A DNA stretch of 64,000 nucleotides from Edaphobacter sp. 4G125 (GTDB lineage Bacteria; Acidobacteriota; Terriglobia; Terriglobales; Acidobacteriaceae), in the NCBI RefSeq assembly GCF_014274685.1, contig NZ_CP060393.1:3345501-3409500 (forward strand), written 5' to 3'. The position numbers and the translations under genes were made by a program. Below, in pieces: positions 44,069 to 52,639 of this stretch (its first letter is position 1; every line of letters starts with the position of its first letter). The notes under the pieces were generated by a model. It ran no database searches. It was not told the origin of the DNA and was given only the letters and a program-made list of their open reading frames with translations.

Positions 44069-45310
44069 ATGAAGCGCGTTCGGTATACCAAATTCACCGG
44101 AGATCTCTCGTCCAGCTTCGATCTTGAAGACCTGATGCAGGCCCTCTCCGATTTTCTGCTCGACTCCGGCTTCAACGACCCCTACTCCAACTTCAGCGAG
44201 TTCAACGACCAAACGCTGGAGAATTTGCGTGAGGCCATTCGTCAGGCCCTTGAATCCGGTGAACTCTTCGACGAAGAAGCACAGGAAAAGTTCGAATCGC
44301 TCAGCGGAGATCAGATCGAAGAGTTAATCGACAAGATTATCCAGAAGATGCAGGAGCAAAACCTTATCAATGCCGAGATGCCTCAGCAGGGTCAGGGTGA
44401 GTTCGGACAAGCCAACGAGAATGCCCGTTTCGAGGTCACCGATAAGGGCATGGACTTTCTTGGCTACAAGGCCCTTCGCGATCTTCTTGGCCCTCTCGGA
44501 AAATCCAATCTAGGCCGTCACGATACCCGCCACGAAGCTTCCGGGGTAGAGATCAACGGTTCTTCCAAACTTTACGAATTCGGGGACTCGCTCAATCTCG
44601 ACATCACTGCAACCTTTTCGAGCGTCTTTTCACGTGAAGGGATCCGCACCGCAGTCGAAGGAGAAGAACACACTCCACTCAACATTGAGTACTCCGATCT
44701 GCACGTTCATCAGTCGGACTATCAATCCTCCTGCGCAACCGTTGTCTTGCTCGACTGCTCGCATTCCATGATTCTCTACGGCGAAGACCGCTTCACCCCG
44801 GCTAAGCGCGTGGCGATGGCGCTCTCTCACCTCATTCGTACCCAATTCCCCGGCGACACTTTAAATCTTGTTCTTTTCCATGACACCGCCGAAGAGATTC
44901 CCGTTTCCCAGCTCTCGCGCGTCAAGGTTGGCCCGCACTACACCAATACCAAGGACGGCCTGCGTCTGGCGCAGCGTATTCTCGCTCGACAGAACAAAGA
45001 TATGAAGCAGATCGTGATGATTACCGATGGCAAGCCCTCGGCTCTTACGCTGGCCGACGGACGAATCTATAAGAACGCCTTCGGACTCGATCCGCTGGTC
45101 ATCGAAGAAACTCTGGAAGAAGTTTCGCGCTGTAAACGCTCCGGCATCATGATTAATACCTTCATGCTGGCCAACGACTTTACCTTGATGCAGTTCGTTC
45201 AACAGGTAAGCTCCATGTGCCGCGGCAAGGCCTACTTCACCACCCCTCAGACTCTCGGCAACTACCTGCTCATGGATTTCATGTCCCGCCGCATGAAGAC
45301 GGTGCACTAG
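44069..45310 (+). CDS. VWA-domain protein, partner of the AAA ATPase
   Basis: 413 residues, AGGGG upstream. A helical, acidic N-terminal half (residues 1-200) is followed by a cytoplasmic VWA domain with the MIDAS motif DCSHS (about residue 230) and ITDGKPSAL. No signal peptide, which differs from the secreted VWA protein at 2285. The arrangement AAA then VWA is that of MoxR-VWA and ChlI-ChlD pairs, in which the VWA protein contacts substrate and the ATPase drives release. Target unknown. Confidence 0.88.
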   Translation: MKRVRYTKFTGDLSSSFDLEDLMQALSDFLLDSGFNDPYSNFSEFNDQTLENLREAIRQALESGELFDEEAQEKFESLSGDQIEELIDKIIQKMQEQNLINAEMPQQGQGEFGQANENARFEVTDKGMDFLGYKALRDLLGPLGKSNLGRHDTRHEASGVEINGSSKLYEFGDSLNLDITATFSSVFSREGIRTAVEGEEHTPLNIEYSDLHVHQSDYQSSCATVVLLDCSHSMILYGEDRFTPAKRVAMALSHLIRTQFPGDTLNLVLFHDTAEEIPVSQLSRVKVGPHYTNTKDGLRLAQRILARQNKDMKQIVMITDGKPSALTLADGRIYKNAFGLDPLVIEETLEEVSRCKRSGIMINTFMLANDFTLMQFVQQVSSMCRGKAYFTTPQTLGNYLLMDFMSRRMKTVH

Positions 45311-45369
45311 AGGGGTGATGTCCGCTTTGCGTCCATGAAAACAGAGCACTAGAAGGATAATTTCCGTCC

Positions 45370-45404
45370 GTCATTCTGAGCCATCAGCGAGGGTCCCTGT
45401 ATTC
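45370..45404. repeat. degenerate repeat of the R1 type
   Basis: GTCATTCTGAGCC, ATCAGCGAGGGTCCCTGTATT. Only the first 12 bases and the general architecture match the other R1 copies. Confidence 0.5.
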
Positions 45405-45537
45405 TTCCCGAAGCGCCAATGCTCTCAACAATAGAGCAATATTTCACAAAAGAGCTGGAACCCTTCTTCTATCCTTTCCGTATATTTCTGCGTCATACAT
45501 GCCAGCGCATCGGCTTCGTATGCGTAAAAGGAGTTCC

Positions 45538-46314
45538 ATGACACCCCAGGAACAACAGATGCTTCAAGGTCTGATCCAACGCGTCAACCAGACCCAGCTT
45601 CAGGAAAAAGACTTTGACGCTGAAGAGATGTTGCAACAGACGCTTGGGAAAAATCCCGATGCTCTTTACATCCTCGCTCAAACCGTACTCGTGCAGCAGT
45701 ATGCACTCGATCAGGCACAGAGCCAGCTTGATCAGCTTCGCCAGCAGCAGCCTCAGCGCTCGAGTAGTTTTCTCGGTAACCTTCTAGGGCGCAATGAAGA
45801 GCCTGCCCGTCCCGCTCCTCCGCCACCACCTCCACCGCCGCAATATGCTCAGCCACAGTACGTCCCTGCCCCCGGCTACGCTGTAGGTTATGGAGCGCCA
45901 CAATCTGGCGGATTTCTCCGCGGAGCCATGCAGACTGCAGCTGGAGTAGCTGCAGGCGCTCTCGCCTTCGAGAGTATTGAGGGCTTGATGCACGGCTTCG
46001 GACACGCCGCAGGTTATGGACCAGGTTTCGGTAGCTTCGGCGATTCCGATCGCCCCGAGATCATCAACAACTACTACGGAGACGGTAACGAACGCGATCA
46101 CGAAAACCATCTCTCGCCGGATATTGAAGACCGCAGAGGCGAGTCCGCATTTTCACACGCAGTCGACTCCAATGATCATGGAAATAATTTCATGGACAGC
46201 GGTGACGACAACTCCGGCAGCTACGACGATGACACATCGTCCTTCGACGACAGCTCCGATTTTAGTGACGATGGTGGCGGCTTCGATTCGGGCGGCGACG
46301 ACAACAGCTTCTAA
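45538..46314 (+). CDS. DUF2076-like protein
   Basis: 258 residues from ATG 45538 (AAAAGGAG upstream). The N-terminal MTPQEQQMLQGLIQRVNQTQLQEKD matches DUF2076. A central PPPPPPPP stretch and a Tyr/Pro/Gly-rich section precede GGFLRGAMQTAAGVAAGALAFESIEGLMHGFGHAAG, an Ala/Gly-rich hydrophobic segment, and a very acidic Asp/Ser tail (DDDTSSFDDSSDFSDDGGGFDSGG). Similar proteins are described as periplasmic ligand-binding or sensor-like, but no signal peptide is evident. The stop overlaps the AsmA-like gene stop on the opposite strand. Confidence 0.75.
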   Translation: MTPQEQQMLQGLIQRVNQTQLQEKDFDAEEMLQQTLGKNPDALYILAQTVLVQQYALDQAQSQLDQLRQQQPQRSSSFLGNLLGRNEEPARPAPPPPPPPPQYAQPQYVPAPGYAVGYGAPQSGGFLRGAMQTAAGVAAGALAFESIEGLMHGFGHAAGYGPGFGSFGDSDRPEIINNYYGDGNERDHENHLSPDIEDRRGESAFSHAVDSNDHGNNFMDSGDDNSGSYDDDTSSFDDSSDFSDDGGGFDSGGDDNSF

Positions 46315-47936
46315 TCGCTATCTGGCGACTTATCCTTGTGCTTCAGATCGAGGCCAAACTTAGGTGCTCCGCGGGAGCCGCTGATCTTGATCGGGATCTC
46401 CGCTCCTGCACCATGCTTCTTGAAAAACGGATCGACAGGCTTCAGCAGCCACGACTTCCACCATGTCGCCACCATGTTCGATAGTGCGGCTTTTGTCCTT
46501 ACATTCCCACTAAAGTCCAAATCGCTGCCATTTAACGAATACACCCCTGCCAGATTCACATCTGCTCCAGGCAAGCTATAGGACAATTCGTGGAAACGTA
46601 AACTTCCATTTCCCATAACGAACTGTCCGTTCATCAGCGAGCTTACGTCTTCCGCCCCCGGCTTTGCCTCTTTTGGTTGGCCGCGTGCACGCAGACTCAG
46701 CATATCCACCTTGTCCTGCCACTCCGGATTTGTAAAGTGAATCGCACGTAATTGAAATGCTCCGCGAAGTCCCATCCTTTCGATCACCCGTTCATCGCCA
46801 GGTCGAATATGCAGCTTTGTCTTCATTGACAGTCTTCCAGACATCAGAACCGGATGTTGTTTCACCGCCAGCTCTAGAAAATCCTGAATCCTGCCATTCG
46901 GGACATTCGCATCGATATCGATGATGTGTCCCTTCCCTTTCACATTGATGATCGCGCCTGTACAAGTGAAATTCGACTCCCCCAACCTCGCGTTCACCGG
47001 CTGTAGGTAGGTGTCTCCGCTTGTCCCATCCACGATCGCATGAAATTTTGTGTGCAGTAGTACAGGATGATTTGCAGTATCGAGGGAAAAATCAGGAGTC
47101 TCCGTGGTCCCGTCCACCACAATGCGGTTCAATTGACCATTGAACTCTCCAACAGAAGAAAGGATGCCTCCAATTCCCTTGATCGTGCCGAGATCAGCAT
47201 GGTCGAACGTATATTTTCCGGTTACGCTCGAATCCCCCGGACTCTCATTCACCCACGGTCCAAACGTCCCCACTGCATGAATATCTCCCGTTGGGATTGC
47301 ATTCACAAGTGTCGCATCATATCGCCAGGGATCATTTGGCCCGACGTTATGCATCACGATATGCTGCAGATCGAATTCTTTGGGGTCCTTATCCGGTTTT
47401 GCTGTCTGAATAATTAACTTCGACCCATCACAATCAATTTCGTCCACAATAATTTTGATCTTTCCCAGGTGACGATCCTTTTTAGAAGCCTGCTGCCTCA
47501 TCTCCTTAGGGGGAATGCTAATCGTCATCCCTTGGACCTGAACCGTTCCAATACGCATTGGCTTCAAAAATAGCCCCGTTACGTTTGCACGAAAGGCAAA
47601 ATGCTTTAGAGCAATCAGGGGGGCACTTGCACCCGCTGCCACGACATCATCGGGTGGATAGATACGAAGCCCATCTCCGGAAACCTCTAGGCCTTTTAAT
47701 ACGGAGACATGAAACCCCTCCATTTCCACCCGGCTATCGAAACGTGTGCTGAGAGTCTCAACAATCCTTCCTCGTAGAATCGGCTCTGCTCGATACATCA
47801 TCCATTCCACAGTGGCAGCCACAGCAATAATCAAAAGCAGTGCAGAAATTGCAATCCATCCCCAAAACCCTCGTTTTTTAGGGGGACGAGAAGCAGGTAG
47901 ATTCAAATCTGTATCTCTCTTAAGATCGTTCACCAT
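46311..47936 (-). CDS. AsmA-like inner-membrane protein
   Basis: 541 residues from ATG 47936. A cytoplasmic N-terminus, one membrane helix (GWIAISALLLIIAVAATVEWMMY, about 24-46), then a long periplasmic beta-rich region with LKGLEVSGDGLRIY and the C-terminal AEIPIKISGSRGAPKFGLDLKHK, typical of AsmA/TamB-like proteins thought to move phospholipid between membranes. The start lacks a clear Shine-Dalgarno. Divergent from the bufferin operon across 153 bp. Confidence 0.83.
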   Translation of the reverse strand: MVNDLKRDTDLNLPASRPPKKRGFWGWIAISALLLIIAVAATVEWMMYRAEPILRGRIVETLSTRFDSRVEMEGFHVSVLKGLEVSGDGLRIYPPDDVVAAGASAPLIALKHFAFRANVTGLFLKPMRIGTVQVQGMTISIPPKEMRQQASKKDRHLGKIKIIVDEIDCDGSKLIIQTAKPDKDPKEFDLQHIVMHNVGPNDPWRYDATLVNAIPTGDIHAVGTFGPWVNESPGDSSVTGKYTFDHADLGTIKGIGGILSSVGEFNGQLNRIVVDGTTETPDFSLDTANHPVLLHTKFHAIVDGTSGDTYLQPVNARLGESNFTCTGAIINVKGKGHIIDIDANVPNGRIQDFLELAVKQHPVLMSGRLSMKTKLHIRPGDERVIERMGLRGAFQLRAIHFTNPEWQDKVDMLSLRARGQPKEAKPGAEDVSSLMNGQFVMGNGSLRFHELSYSLPGADVNLAGVYSLNGSDLDFSGNVRTKAALSNMVATWWKSWLLKPVDPFFKKHGAGAEIPIKISGSRGAPKFGLDLKHKDKSPDSD

Positions 47937-48015
47937 CAGTTGGATGCACACTTTCTTGGGTGCGTTCCGCGTTTCTTCAACGACAAAAACCGCGACAAAT
48001 TCTCTGCAAAAAACT

Positions 48016-48043
48016 GTTACCCTTCTTCACGCTTCGTATCTAA
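48016..48043 (+). promoter_or_regulatory. ECF-sigma-like promoter upstream of the bufferin operon
   Basis: TGTTACCC at about 48015-48022 and TCTAA at 48039-48043, spacer of about 16, resembling ECF promoters (AAC-type -35, TCTAA-type -10). Expected start near 48050, 5'UTR about 40 bases. It may be used by the sigma factor encoded at 50709. Inference from position and composition only. Confidence 0.4.
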
Positions 48044-48089
48044 CGGGGCAGATGGGAAGCAGCTTGCCCATCCAATTCAAGGAGAATCT

Positions 48090-48374
48090 ATGAAGAATTC
48101 TTTTAAAGCAATGATGTTGAGCGCAGCTGTGACTGGACTGCTTAGTGGTTCCGCCACTCCCATTCATGCTTCCAGCCTCCACAATGGCGCGCAGCTCGGG
48201 CAAGCCGCGCTCGCATCCTCCTCCATGATGGCGCAGGATACAGACAAGCACTCCTGTAAAGGCAAAAACGACTGTAAGGGCAAAGGCGGTTGCAAAACCA
48301 GCGATAACGGTTGCAAAGGCAAGAACAGCTGCAAAGGTAAAGGCGGCTGCGCTACCGACGGTTCCAAGAAGTAG
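48090..48374 (+). CDS. bufferin/HvfA-type RiPP metallophore precursor
   Basis: 94 residues, with AAGGAG before the ATG. A Sec signal peptide (SFKAMMLSAAVTGLLSGSA) ends near IHA-SS. The mature part is Ala/Ser-rich, then contains six Cys at residues 56, 62, 68, 75, 81 and 87 in two CKGKN(D/S)CKGKGGC units joined by KTSDNG. The spacing 6, 6, 7, 6, 6 shows a clean duplication. In known systems the DUF692 enzyme converts Cys to oxazolone/thioamide or thiooxazole groups that bind copper. The peptide is expected in the periplasm. Followed by a structured 79-base gap. Confidence 0.88.
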   Translation: MKNSFKAMMLSAAVTGLLSGSATPIHASSLHNGAQLGQAALASSSMMAQDTDKHSCKGKNDCKGKGGCKTSDNGCKGKNSCKGKGGCATDGSKK

Positions 48375-48388
48375 CAAACGAACTAATC

Positions 48389-48451
48389 GCTGTATCGCCG
48401 CGAATGATCCACCTCTCGGCGATACAGCTTCTACTCCAAAAGGGCGATACA
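48389..48451 (+). promoter_or_regulatory. hairpin and competing arm before the maturase gene
   Basis: GCTGTATCGCCG (48389-48400) pairs with CGGCGATACAGC (48417-48428), 12 bp, loop of 16. GGCGATACA recurs at 48443-48451, overlapping the AGGG ribosome site before ATG 48454. The left arm can pair with either copy, so two mutually exclusive folds are possible: one leaves the ribosome site free, the other covers it. Confidence 0.6.
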
Positions 48452-48453
48452 AG

Positions 48454-49317
48454 ATGCCAGCAAACCGATTCAACGCATTCACAGACTACGGAGTTGGAAT
48501 TGGTCTCCGCGTTCCACACTACCGGCACATTCTCGAGAAGAAACCCGTCGTCGATTGGTTTGAAATCATCTCTGAAAATTACATGGTCGATGCTGGCCGT
48601 CCACTCTCCGTTCTCGATAGCATTCTTGAACAGTATCGGGTCGTGCAGCATGGCGTCTCCATGTACTTCGGCTCAGCCGAGCCTCTCTCGCGCGAGCATC
48701 TACGCAGAATAAAAGCGCTCGTCCGTCGCACGAAAACTCCCTGGCTCTCCGACCATCTCTGCTGGGGCTCCGTCGACGGCACTTATACGCATGATCTGCT
48801 GCCCATGCCTTACACCTTTGAGGCCGCCCGTGTCACCGCCGAAAAAATTCGCCAGGCACAGGACTTCCTCGAAGTTCCTATCGCCGTCGAAAACGTCTCC
48901 AGTTACGCCGAGTTCCACGTCTCCGAGATGACCGAGTGGGAGTTTCTCAACGAGGTCGTCGAGCAAGCCGACTGCGGCATTCTTCTCGACGTCAACAACA
49001 TCTACGTCTCCTCGCAGAACCACGGCTTCGATCCGCGCACGTACGTTGAATCCATCCCCGCCCACCGCGTTGCGCAGATTCATATCGCCGGCCACTCGAA
49101 GTTTGAGAAATACATCCTCGACACTCACGATCATCCTGTCCTTGATCCTGTATGGTCGCTCTACGCTCGCGCTATTGAACGATGCGGGCCCACCGCCACC
49201 CTGCTTGAGTGGGACGACCACATCCCCTCCTTCGACGAGGTCCACACCGAAGCCCTCAAAGCGAATCGCTATCTCAATCCGCAATCGACGCAGGAACCCC
49301 TGGCGGTGACCGCATGA
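48454..49317 (+). CDS. DUF692 / MNIO family RiPP maturase (BufB/HvfB-type)
   Basis: 287 residues. Family motifs: GIGLRVPHY, FEIISENYM, HGVSMYFGS, SDHLCWGS, VENVSSY, LLDVNNIYVSSQNHGF, IAGH, DTHDHPV and LLEWDDH, which supply the His, Asp and Glu ligands of the two or three non-heme iron ions. Such enzymes oxidatively modify Cys residues in precursor peptides. No signal peptide, so cytoplasmic action before export. AGGG lies 9 bases upstream; ATGA overlap with the next gene. Confidence 0.93.
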   Translation: MPANRFNAFTDYGVGIGLRVPHYRHILEKKPVVDWFEIISENYMVDAGRPLSVLDSILEQYRVVQHGVSMYFGSAEPLSREHLRRIKALVRRTKTPWLSDHLCWGSVDGTYTHDLLPMPYTFEAARVTAEKIRQAQDFLEVPIAVENVSSYAEFHVSEMTEWEFLNEVVEQADCGILLDVNNIYVSSQNHGFDPRTYVESIPAHRVAQIHIAGHSKFEKYILDTHDHPVLDPVWSLYARAIERCGPTATLLEWDDHIPSFDEVHTEALKANRYLNPQSTQEPLAVTA

Positions 49318-50213
49318 ACGCTCCCAGTCTTTATTCCCTCCAAAAGCGAATGGCCGCTGCCGTCATGCGCCCGCTCACGCGCAATGAGCAAATGCGTCGG
49401 CGGGACGAAAACAATCGTCCGATTGCAGACGAAGCAGATTCGTTCATCAAGCCAAATGATCGGCTCTCATCTTTCGAACGACTCGAGATCTACAACCGCC
49501 AATATTGGTTCCGGTTGTTCTCTTCCTTCGAGGAAGACTTTCCCGGCCTCAAATCTATCGTTGGAGCACGCCGCTTCGAACGTCTGATGCGCGATTACCT
49601 TAATACACATCCCTCTCGCTCGTTCACCCTGCGCAACCTCGGCTCTTCGCTCGTCCCCTGGCTTCGTGAAAATCCGCAGTACACCCAGCCCGAGACAGAC
49701 ACCTCTGTCGCAATGGCTGCGCTTGAATGGGCGCACATTGAAGCCTTCGACAACGAACAGCGATCGCCACTTACAGCAGAAGAGATCGCCTCGCTCACCG
49801 AAGCCTCACACCTCGCGCTTCAGCCTTATCTCCAGCTTGTAGATGCTCCCAGTGCTATCGATGATGCTTTGCTCGCCGTCCGAGACGCATCAATGGGCGC
49901 CTCCGCACAGGCATCTAACGCCGTCGGCATTCACCTCGTTCGCCGCACTCGCTCTCGCAAACCTGCTCCCGAACAGATCTACCTGGCCATTCATCGTCAC
50001 GAAAACTCCGTCTACTACAAGCGTCTTCAACGCGAAGACTATCTTCTGCTCCAGGCCATTCGACGAAACGCATCACTCGGTGAGGCCATCGAGGCCGCAT
50101 TCACTGAAAGTTCTATCCCTGAAGCCGACCGTCCCGCATATATCCAATCAATCTTTCAATACCTCATGCAGATGGGATGGCTCTGCATTCCACGCATAAC
50201 GGAGGAACGATGA
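49314..50213 (+). CDS. DUF2063 family partner protein (BufC/HvfC-type)
   Basis: 299 residues from ATG 49314, overlapping the previous stop by ATGA. The N-terminus LYSLQKRMAAAVMRPLTRNEQMRRRD is followed by RLEIYNRQYWFRLFSSFEEDFPGLKSIVGARRFERLMRDYLNTHPSRSFTLRNLGSSLVPWL, a DUF2063 block. Known partners of MNIO enzymes; believed to present the precursor peptide. Second half less conserved and carries RRTRSRKPAPEQIYLAIHRHEN. Confidence 0.9.
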   Translation: MNAPSLYSLQKRMAAAVMRPLTRNEQMRRRDENNRPIADEADSFIKPNDRLSSFERLEIYNRQYWFRLFSSFEEDFPGLKSIVGARRFERLMRDYLNTHPSRSFTLRNLGSSLVPWLRENPQYTQPETDTSVAMAALEWAHIEAFDNEQRSPLTAEEIASLTEASHLALQPYLQLVDAPSAIDDALLAVRDASMGASAQASNAVGIHLVRRTRSRKPAPEQIYLAIHRHENSVYYKRLQREDYLLLQAIRRNASLGEAIEAAFTESSIPEADRPAYIQSIFQYLMQMGWLCIPRITEER

Positions 50214-50719
50214 AAGCTCTCACTCGCGCTGCCTCCGTTCACGGAGCACTCTGCAATATCGCTCAAAAGCTCGTCTCTCCCTTTCTCCTTGCAGTCCGGC
50301 TCTACTGGGGATGGCAGTTCTTTCAAACCGGCCTCGGCAAGCTCCGCAACCAGGCAAGAGTGGTCGACTTCTTCACCTCGCTCAACATTCCCTTTCCTGC
50401 CATCAATGCTCATTTTGTCTCTGGCCTCGAATTCTTCGGCGGCATCCTGCTCGTACTAGGCCTCTTCTCGCGCCCCGTCTCACTTCTTCTCACCGGCTCG
50501 ATGTTTATTGCCTACTGGACTGCCGACCACGACGCGCTGGTCTCTATCTTTTCCAACCCCGGAAAGTTCTACGGAGCCGATCCCTACACCTTTCTCTTTG
50601 CCGCGCTGATGATCCTTATCTTCGGTCCTGGAAGATTTTCTCTTGACGCGCTCATTGCCACGAGGTTCCACTCATATATGAACTCGCCACGTTGGGGAAC
50701 GGATACCGTTGTCAGCTGA
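50210..50719 (+). CDS. DoxX family membrane protein (HvfD-type)
   Basis: 169 residues from ATG 50210 (GGAGGAACG upstream), overlapping the previous gene by ATGA. Four hydrophobic segments: LVSPFLLAVRLYWGWQFFQTGLGKL, FVSGLEFFGGILLVLGLF, VSLLLTGSMFIAYWTAD and FLFAALMILIFGPG. DoxX proteins are small membrane redox or export partners; in bufferin operons they are common companions. Their reaction is not defined. Confidence 0.9.
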   Translation: MKALTRAASVHGALCNIAQKLVSPFLLAVRLYWGWQFFQTGLGKLRNQARVVDFFTSLNIPFPAINAHFVSGLEFFGGILLVLGLFSRPVSLLLTGSMFIAYWTADHDALVSIFSNPGKFYGADPYTFLFAALMILIFGPGRFSLDALIATRFHSYMNSPRWGTDTVVS

Positions 50720-51323
50720 ACCACGAAATGAAGCGGCTATGATCGCGAAGATTCTGACGGGACAAACCGAGATCTTCCATGAGCTGATTCGCCCCTACGA
50801 GCGCAGTGTCTACCTGATGGCGCTCTCCCTGCTGCACAACGAAGCCGAAGCAGAAGATGCCGCCCAGGATGCCTTCCTCAAGGCATATCGGAATCTGGGT
50901 AGTTTCCGCTCCGAATCCCGTCTCAGCACCTGGCTCATCGCAATTGTCCTCAATGAAGCCCGCGCCCGTCTGCGCCGTAAACAACCTACCCTTACCGATT
51001 CCATCGACGACGATTCCGAAGGCGCCATTACACCCGCACAGCTTACCGACTGGCGCGAGATCCCCTCAGACTCCCTCGCGCGTCAGGAGATTCGCAATCT
51101 TATTCGTCAGGCAGTGTCCGCACTCCCCCTGCCCTACCGCGAAGTCTTCGTCCTCCGGGAGATCGAAGAGCGCAATGTACAGGAGACTGCCGAAACCCTC
51201 GGCATCACCACAGCATCCGTTAAGATGAGGCTTCACCGCGCTCGCATGATGCTGCAGAAGCAGCTTGCGCCACAGCTCAAATCGGCCGTGCCGTCCAGCC
51301 GAAGGAGGTTCCCATGGTTCTGA
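50709..51323 (+). CDS. ECF RNA polymerase sigma factor
   Basis: 204 residues if it starts at TTG 50709, overlapping doxX by 11 bases; ATG 50739 is an alternative. Region 2: IRPYERSVYLMALSLLHNEAEAEDAAQDAFLKAYRNLGSFRSESRLSTWLIAIVLNEARA. Region 4: LPLPYREVFVLREIEERNVQETAETLGITTASVKMRLHRARMML. No region 3, so ECF type. Its place inside the bufferin operon suggests auto-control, probably induced by metal or envelope stress. Promoter target could be 48016-48043. Confidence 0.92.
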   Translation: MSAEPRNEAAMIAKILTGQTEIFHELIRPYERSVYLMALSLLHNEAEAEDAAQDAFLKAYRNLGSFRSESRLSTWLIAIVLNEARARLRRKQPTLTDSIDDDSEGAITPAQLTDWREIPSDSLARQEIRNLIRQAVSALPLPYREVFVLREIEERNVQETAETLGITTASVKMRLHRARMMLQKQLAPQLKSAVPSSRRRFPWF

Positions 51324-51580
51324 ACTGCCGCCATGTCTGGGACTATATCTCCGGCTATCTCGACAACACGCTCGATGCCCAGACCCGTACTGACGTCGAA
51401 AAACATCTCGAACATTGCGAGATCTGCTCCGCTGTCCTCGATTCGACACGCAATATCCTCATCCTCACCGCAGACGATCGTGTCTTCGAGCTTCCAGTCG
51501 GCTTTAGCGAGCGGTTACACGCGCGCCTCGCTCAGGCCATGCTCGAAATCCCTCCGGACGAGCCCGAGTCGTCCGCTTGA
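51314..51580 (+). CDS. zinc-finger anti-sigma factor (ZAS type)
   Basis: 88 residues, overlapping the sigma gene by 10 bases. N-terminal ZAS domain with CRHVWDYISGYLDNTL and the HLEHCEIC motif (HxxxCxxC), the zinc site that binds ECF sigma factors. No transmembrane segment, so a cytoplasmic anti-sigma that may sense redox or metal directly by its Cys/His zinc site. The pair forms the regulatory end of the bufferin operon. Confidence 0.9.
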   Translation: MVLNCRHVWDYISGYLDNTLDAQTRTDVEKHLEHCEICSAVLDSTRNILILTADDRVFELPVGFSERLHARLAQAMLEIPPDEPESSA

Positions 51581-51616
51581 ACACGGTAGGAGAATCTCGA
51601 TATCTGGACACAACGT

Positions 51617-52063
51617 CTATAGGAAATGCCGCAGGATGGAATGCTCTCCATGAGCCATCCACTCGGCTGCGAGCAAAAACAATGTCACAATCGCCAATGT
51701 TACCTGCAAGCGCTCCGAGCGCAATTTGGCGCCCGAGACCGGCTGCACTCTCCACTGCGCCGCTGGACGCGCACGCAGCGATCGTACACGCCACACGGAG
51801 TACAGATTAAACAACGCGCCGCCCAGCGCGAAGATCATCATTGGGATACGAATGGCGTCCCCGTGAAACCACTGGGCAGATCCATAAAATCCGCTTGCCA
51901 GCGCGCCTAGACCAATCAACGTCCTGAAGCCGCTGACTGCCATGAATGCGGCACATCCGCTTTGCAGCAAAGCGAATAGAAAACTACCAGTATTCGTCCA
52001 ACGCAGTTTGCCTCGCTCAGCTTCAACAGCATCAGACTGCTTCTGAAGTATTTCGTCGCTCAT
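51617..52063 (-). CDS. small membrane protein of unknown function
   Basis: 148 residues, four hydrophobic segments (SFLFALLQSGCAAFMAVSGF, LIGLGALASGFYGSAQ, IPMMIFALGGALFNLYSV, LQVTLAIVTLFLLAAEW). No recognised family. Its ATG overlaps the nudix gene stop by ATGA, so it is cotranscribed with the nudix gene. Confidence 0.75.
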   Translation of the reverse strand: MSDEILQKQSDAVEAERGKLRWTNTGSFLFALLQSGCAAFMAVSGFRTLIGLGALASGFYGSAQWFHGDAIRIPMMIFALGGALFNLYSVWRVRSLRARPAAQWRVQPVSGAKLRSERLQVTLAIVTLFLLAAEWMAHGEHSILRHFL

Positions 52064-52626
52064 TCTTCCCTCGCCGGTCGGCCATGATCAAGCCATACCT
52101 TATACAGACCCCATGCCGCGATGGAGCTGTTATCGACGATCTCTCCGTCCAGCACCATGCGCTCAAACTCCTGCACGCTCACACGTTTCAAAACGAGATC
52201 ATGCTCTTCCACATCAGGATCAGCCTTACCCTGCGTCAATCCCTCAGCCAGATAGACATAGTGTTTCTGATTCATCACCCCGTAAGCAATCTGGAGCGTT
52301 CCCAGCAGAGTCATCCGTTTCGCTTCGAGCCCAGTCTCCTCCCGAAGCTCTCCACGGGCCAATTGCTCAGGAATTATCTCTGCCTGCTCCCACCCGCCTT
52401 GAGGAAACTCCGCAAACCTCCCTTGTACCGTGTAACGAAACTGTTCGATCAGGTAGACAAACTCACCTTCCTGCGTTTTTTCCAGCGGAATGATGACAGA
52501 TCCGGGATCCTTGTCAATCACGCCATAAATGCCTCGCTGTCCGTTAGCACGCTCAATCACATCCTCCCGCACGCGCGTCCACGGATTGCGATAAACCTCT
52601 CGGCTGCTGATCGTCTTGATGCTCAA
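52060..52626 (-). CDS. Nudix hydrolase (ADP-ribose pyrophosphatase-like)
   Basis: 188 residues from TTG 52626 with AGGAG 6 bases upstream. Nudix box GGWEQAEIIPEQLARGELREETG, with the Glu metal ligands. N-terminal VYRNPWTRVREDVIERANGQRGIYGVIDKDPGSVIIPL is typical of ADP-ribose or nucleoside diphosphate sugar hydrolases. The substrate is not proven. Downstream of the CocE gene by 13 bases and coupled to the membrane protein. Confidence 0.88.
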   Translation of the reverse strand: MSIKTISSREVYRNPWTRVREDVIERANGQRGIYGVIDKDPGSVIIPLEKTQEGEFVYLIEQFRYTVQGRFAEFPQGGWEQAEIIPEQLARGELREETGLEAKRMTLLGTLQIAYGVMNQKHYVYLAEGLTQGKADPDVEEHDLVLKRVSVQEFERMVLDGEIVDNSSIAAWGLYKVWLDHGRPAREE

Positions 52627-52639
52627 GCTCTTCTCCTGC

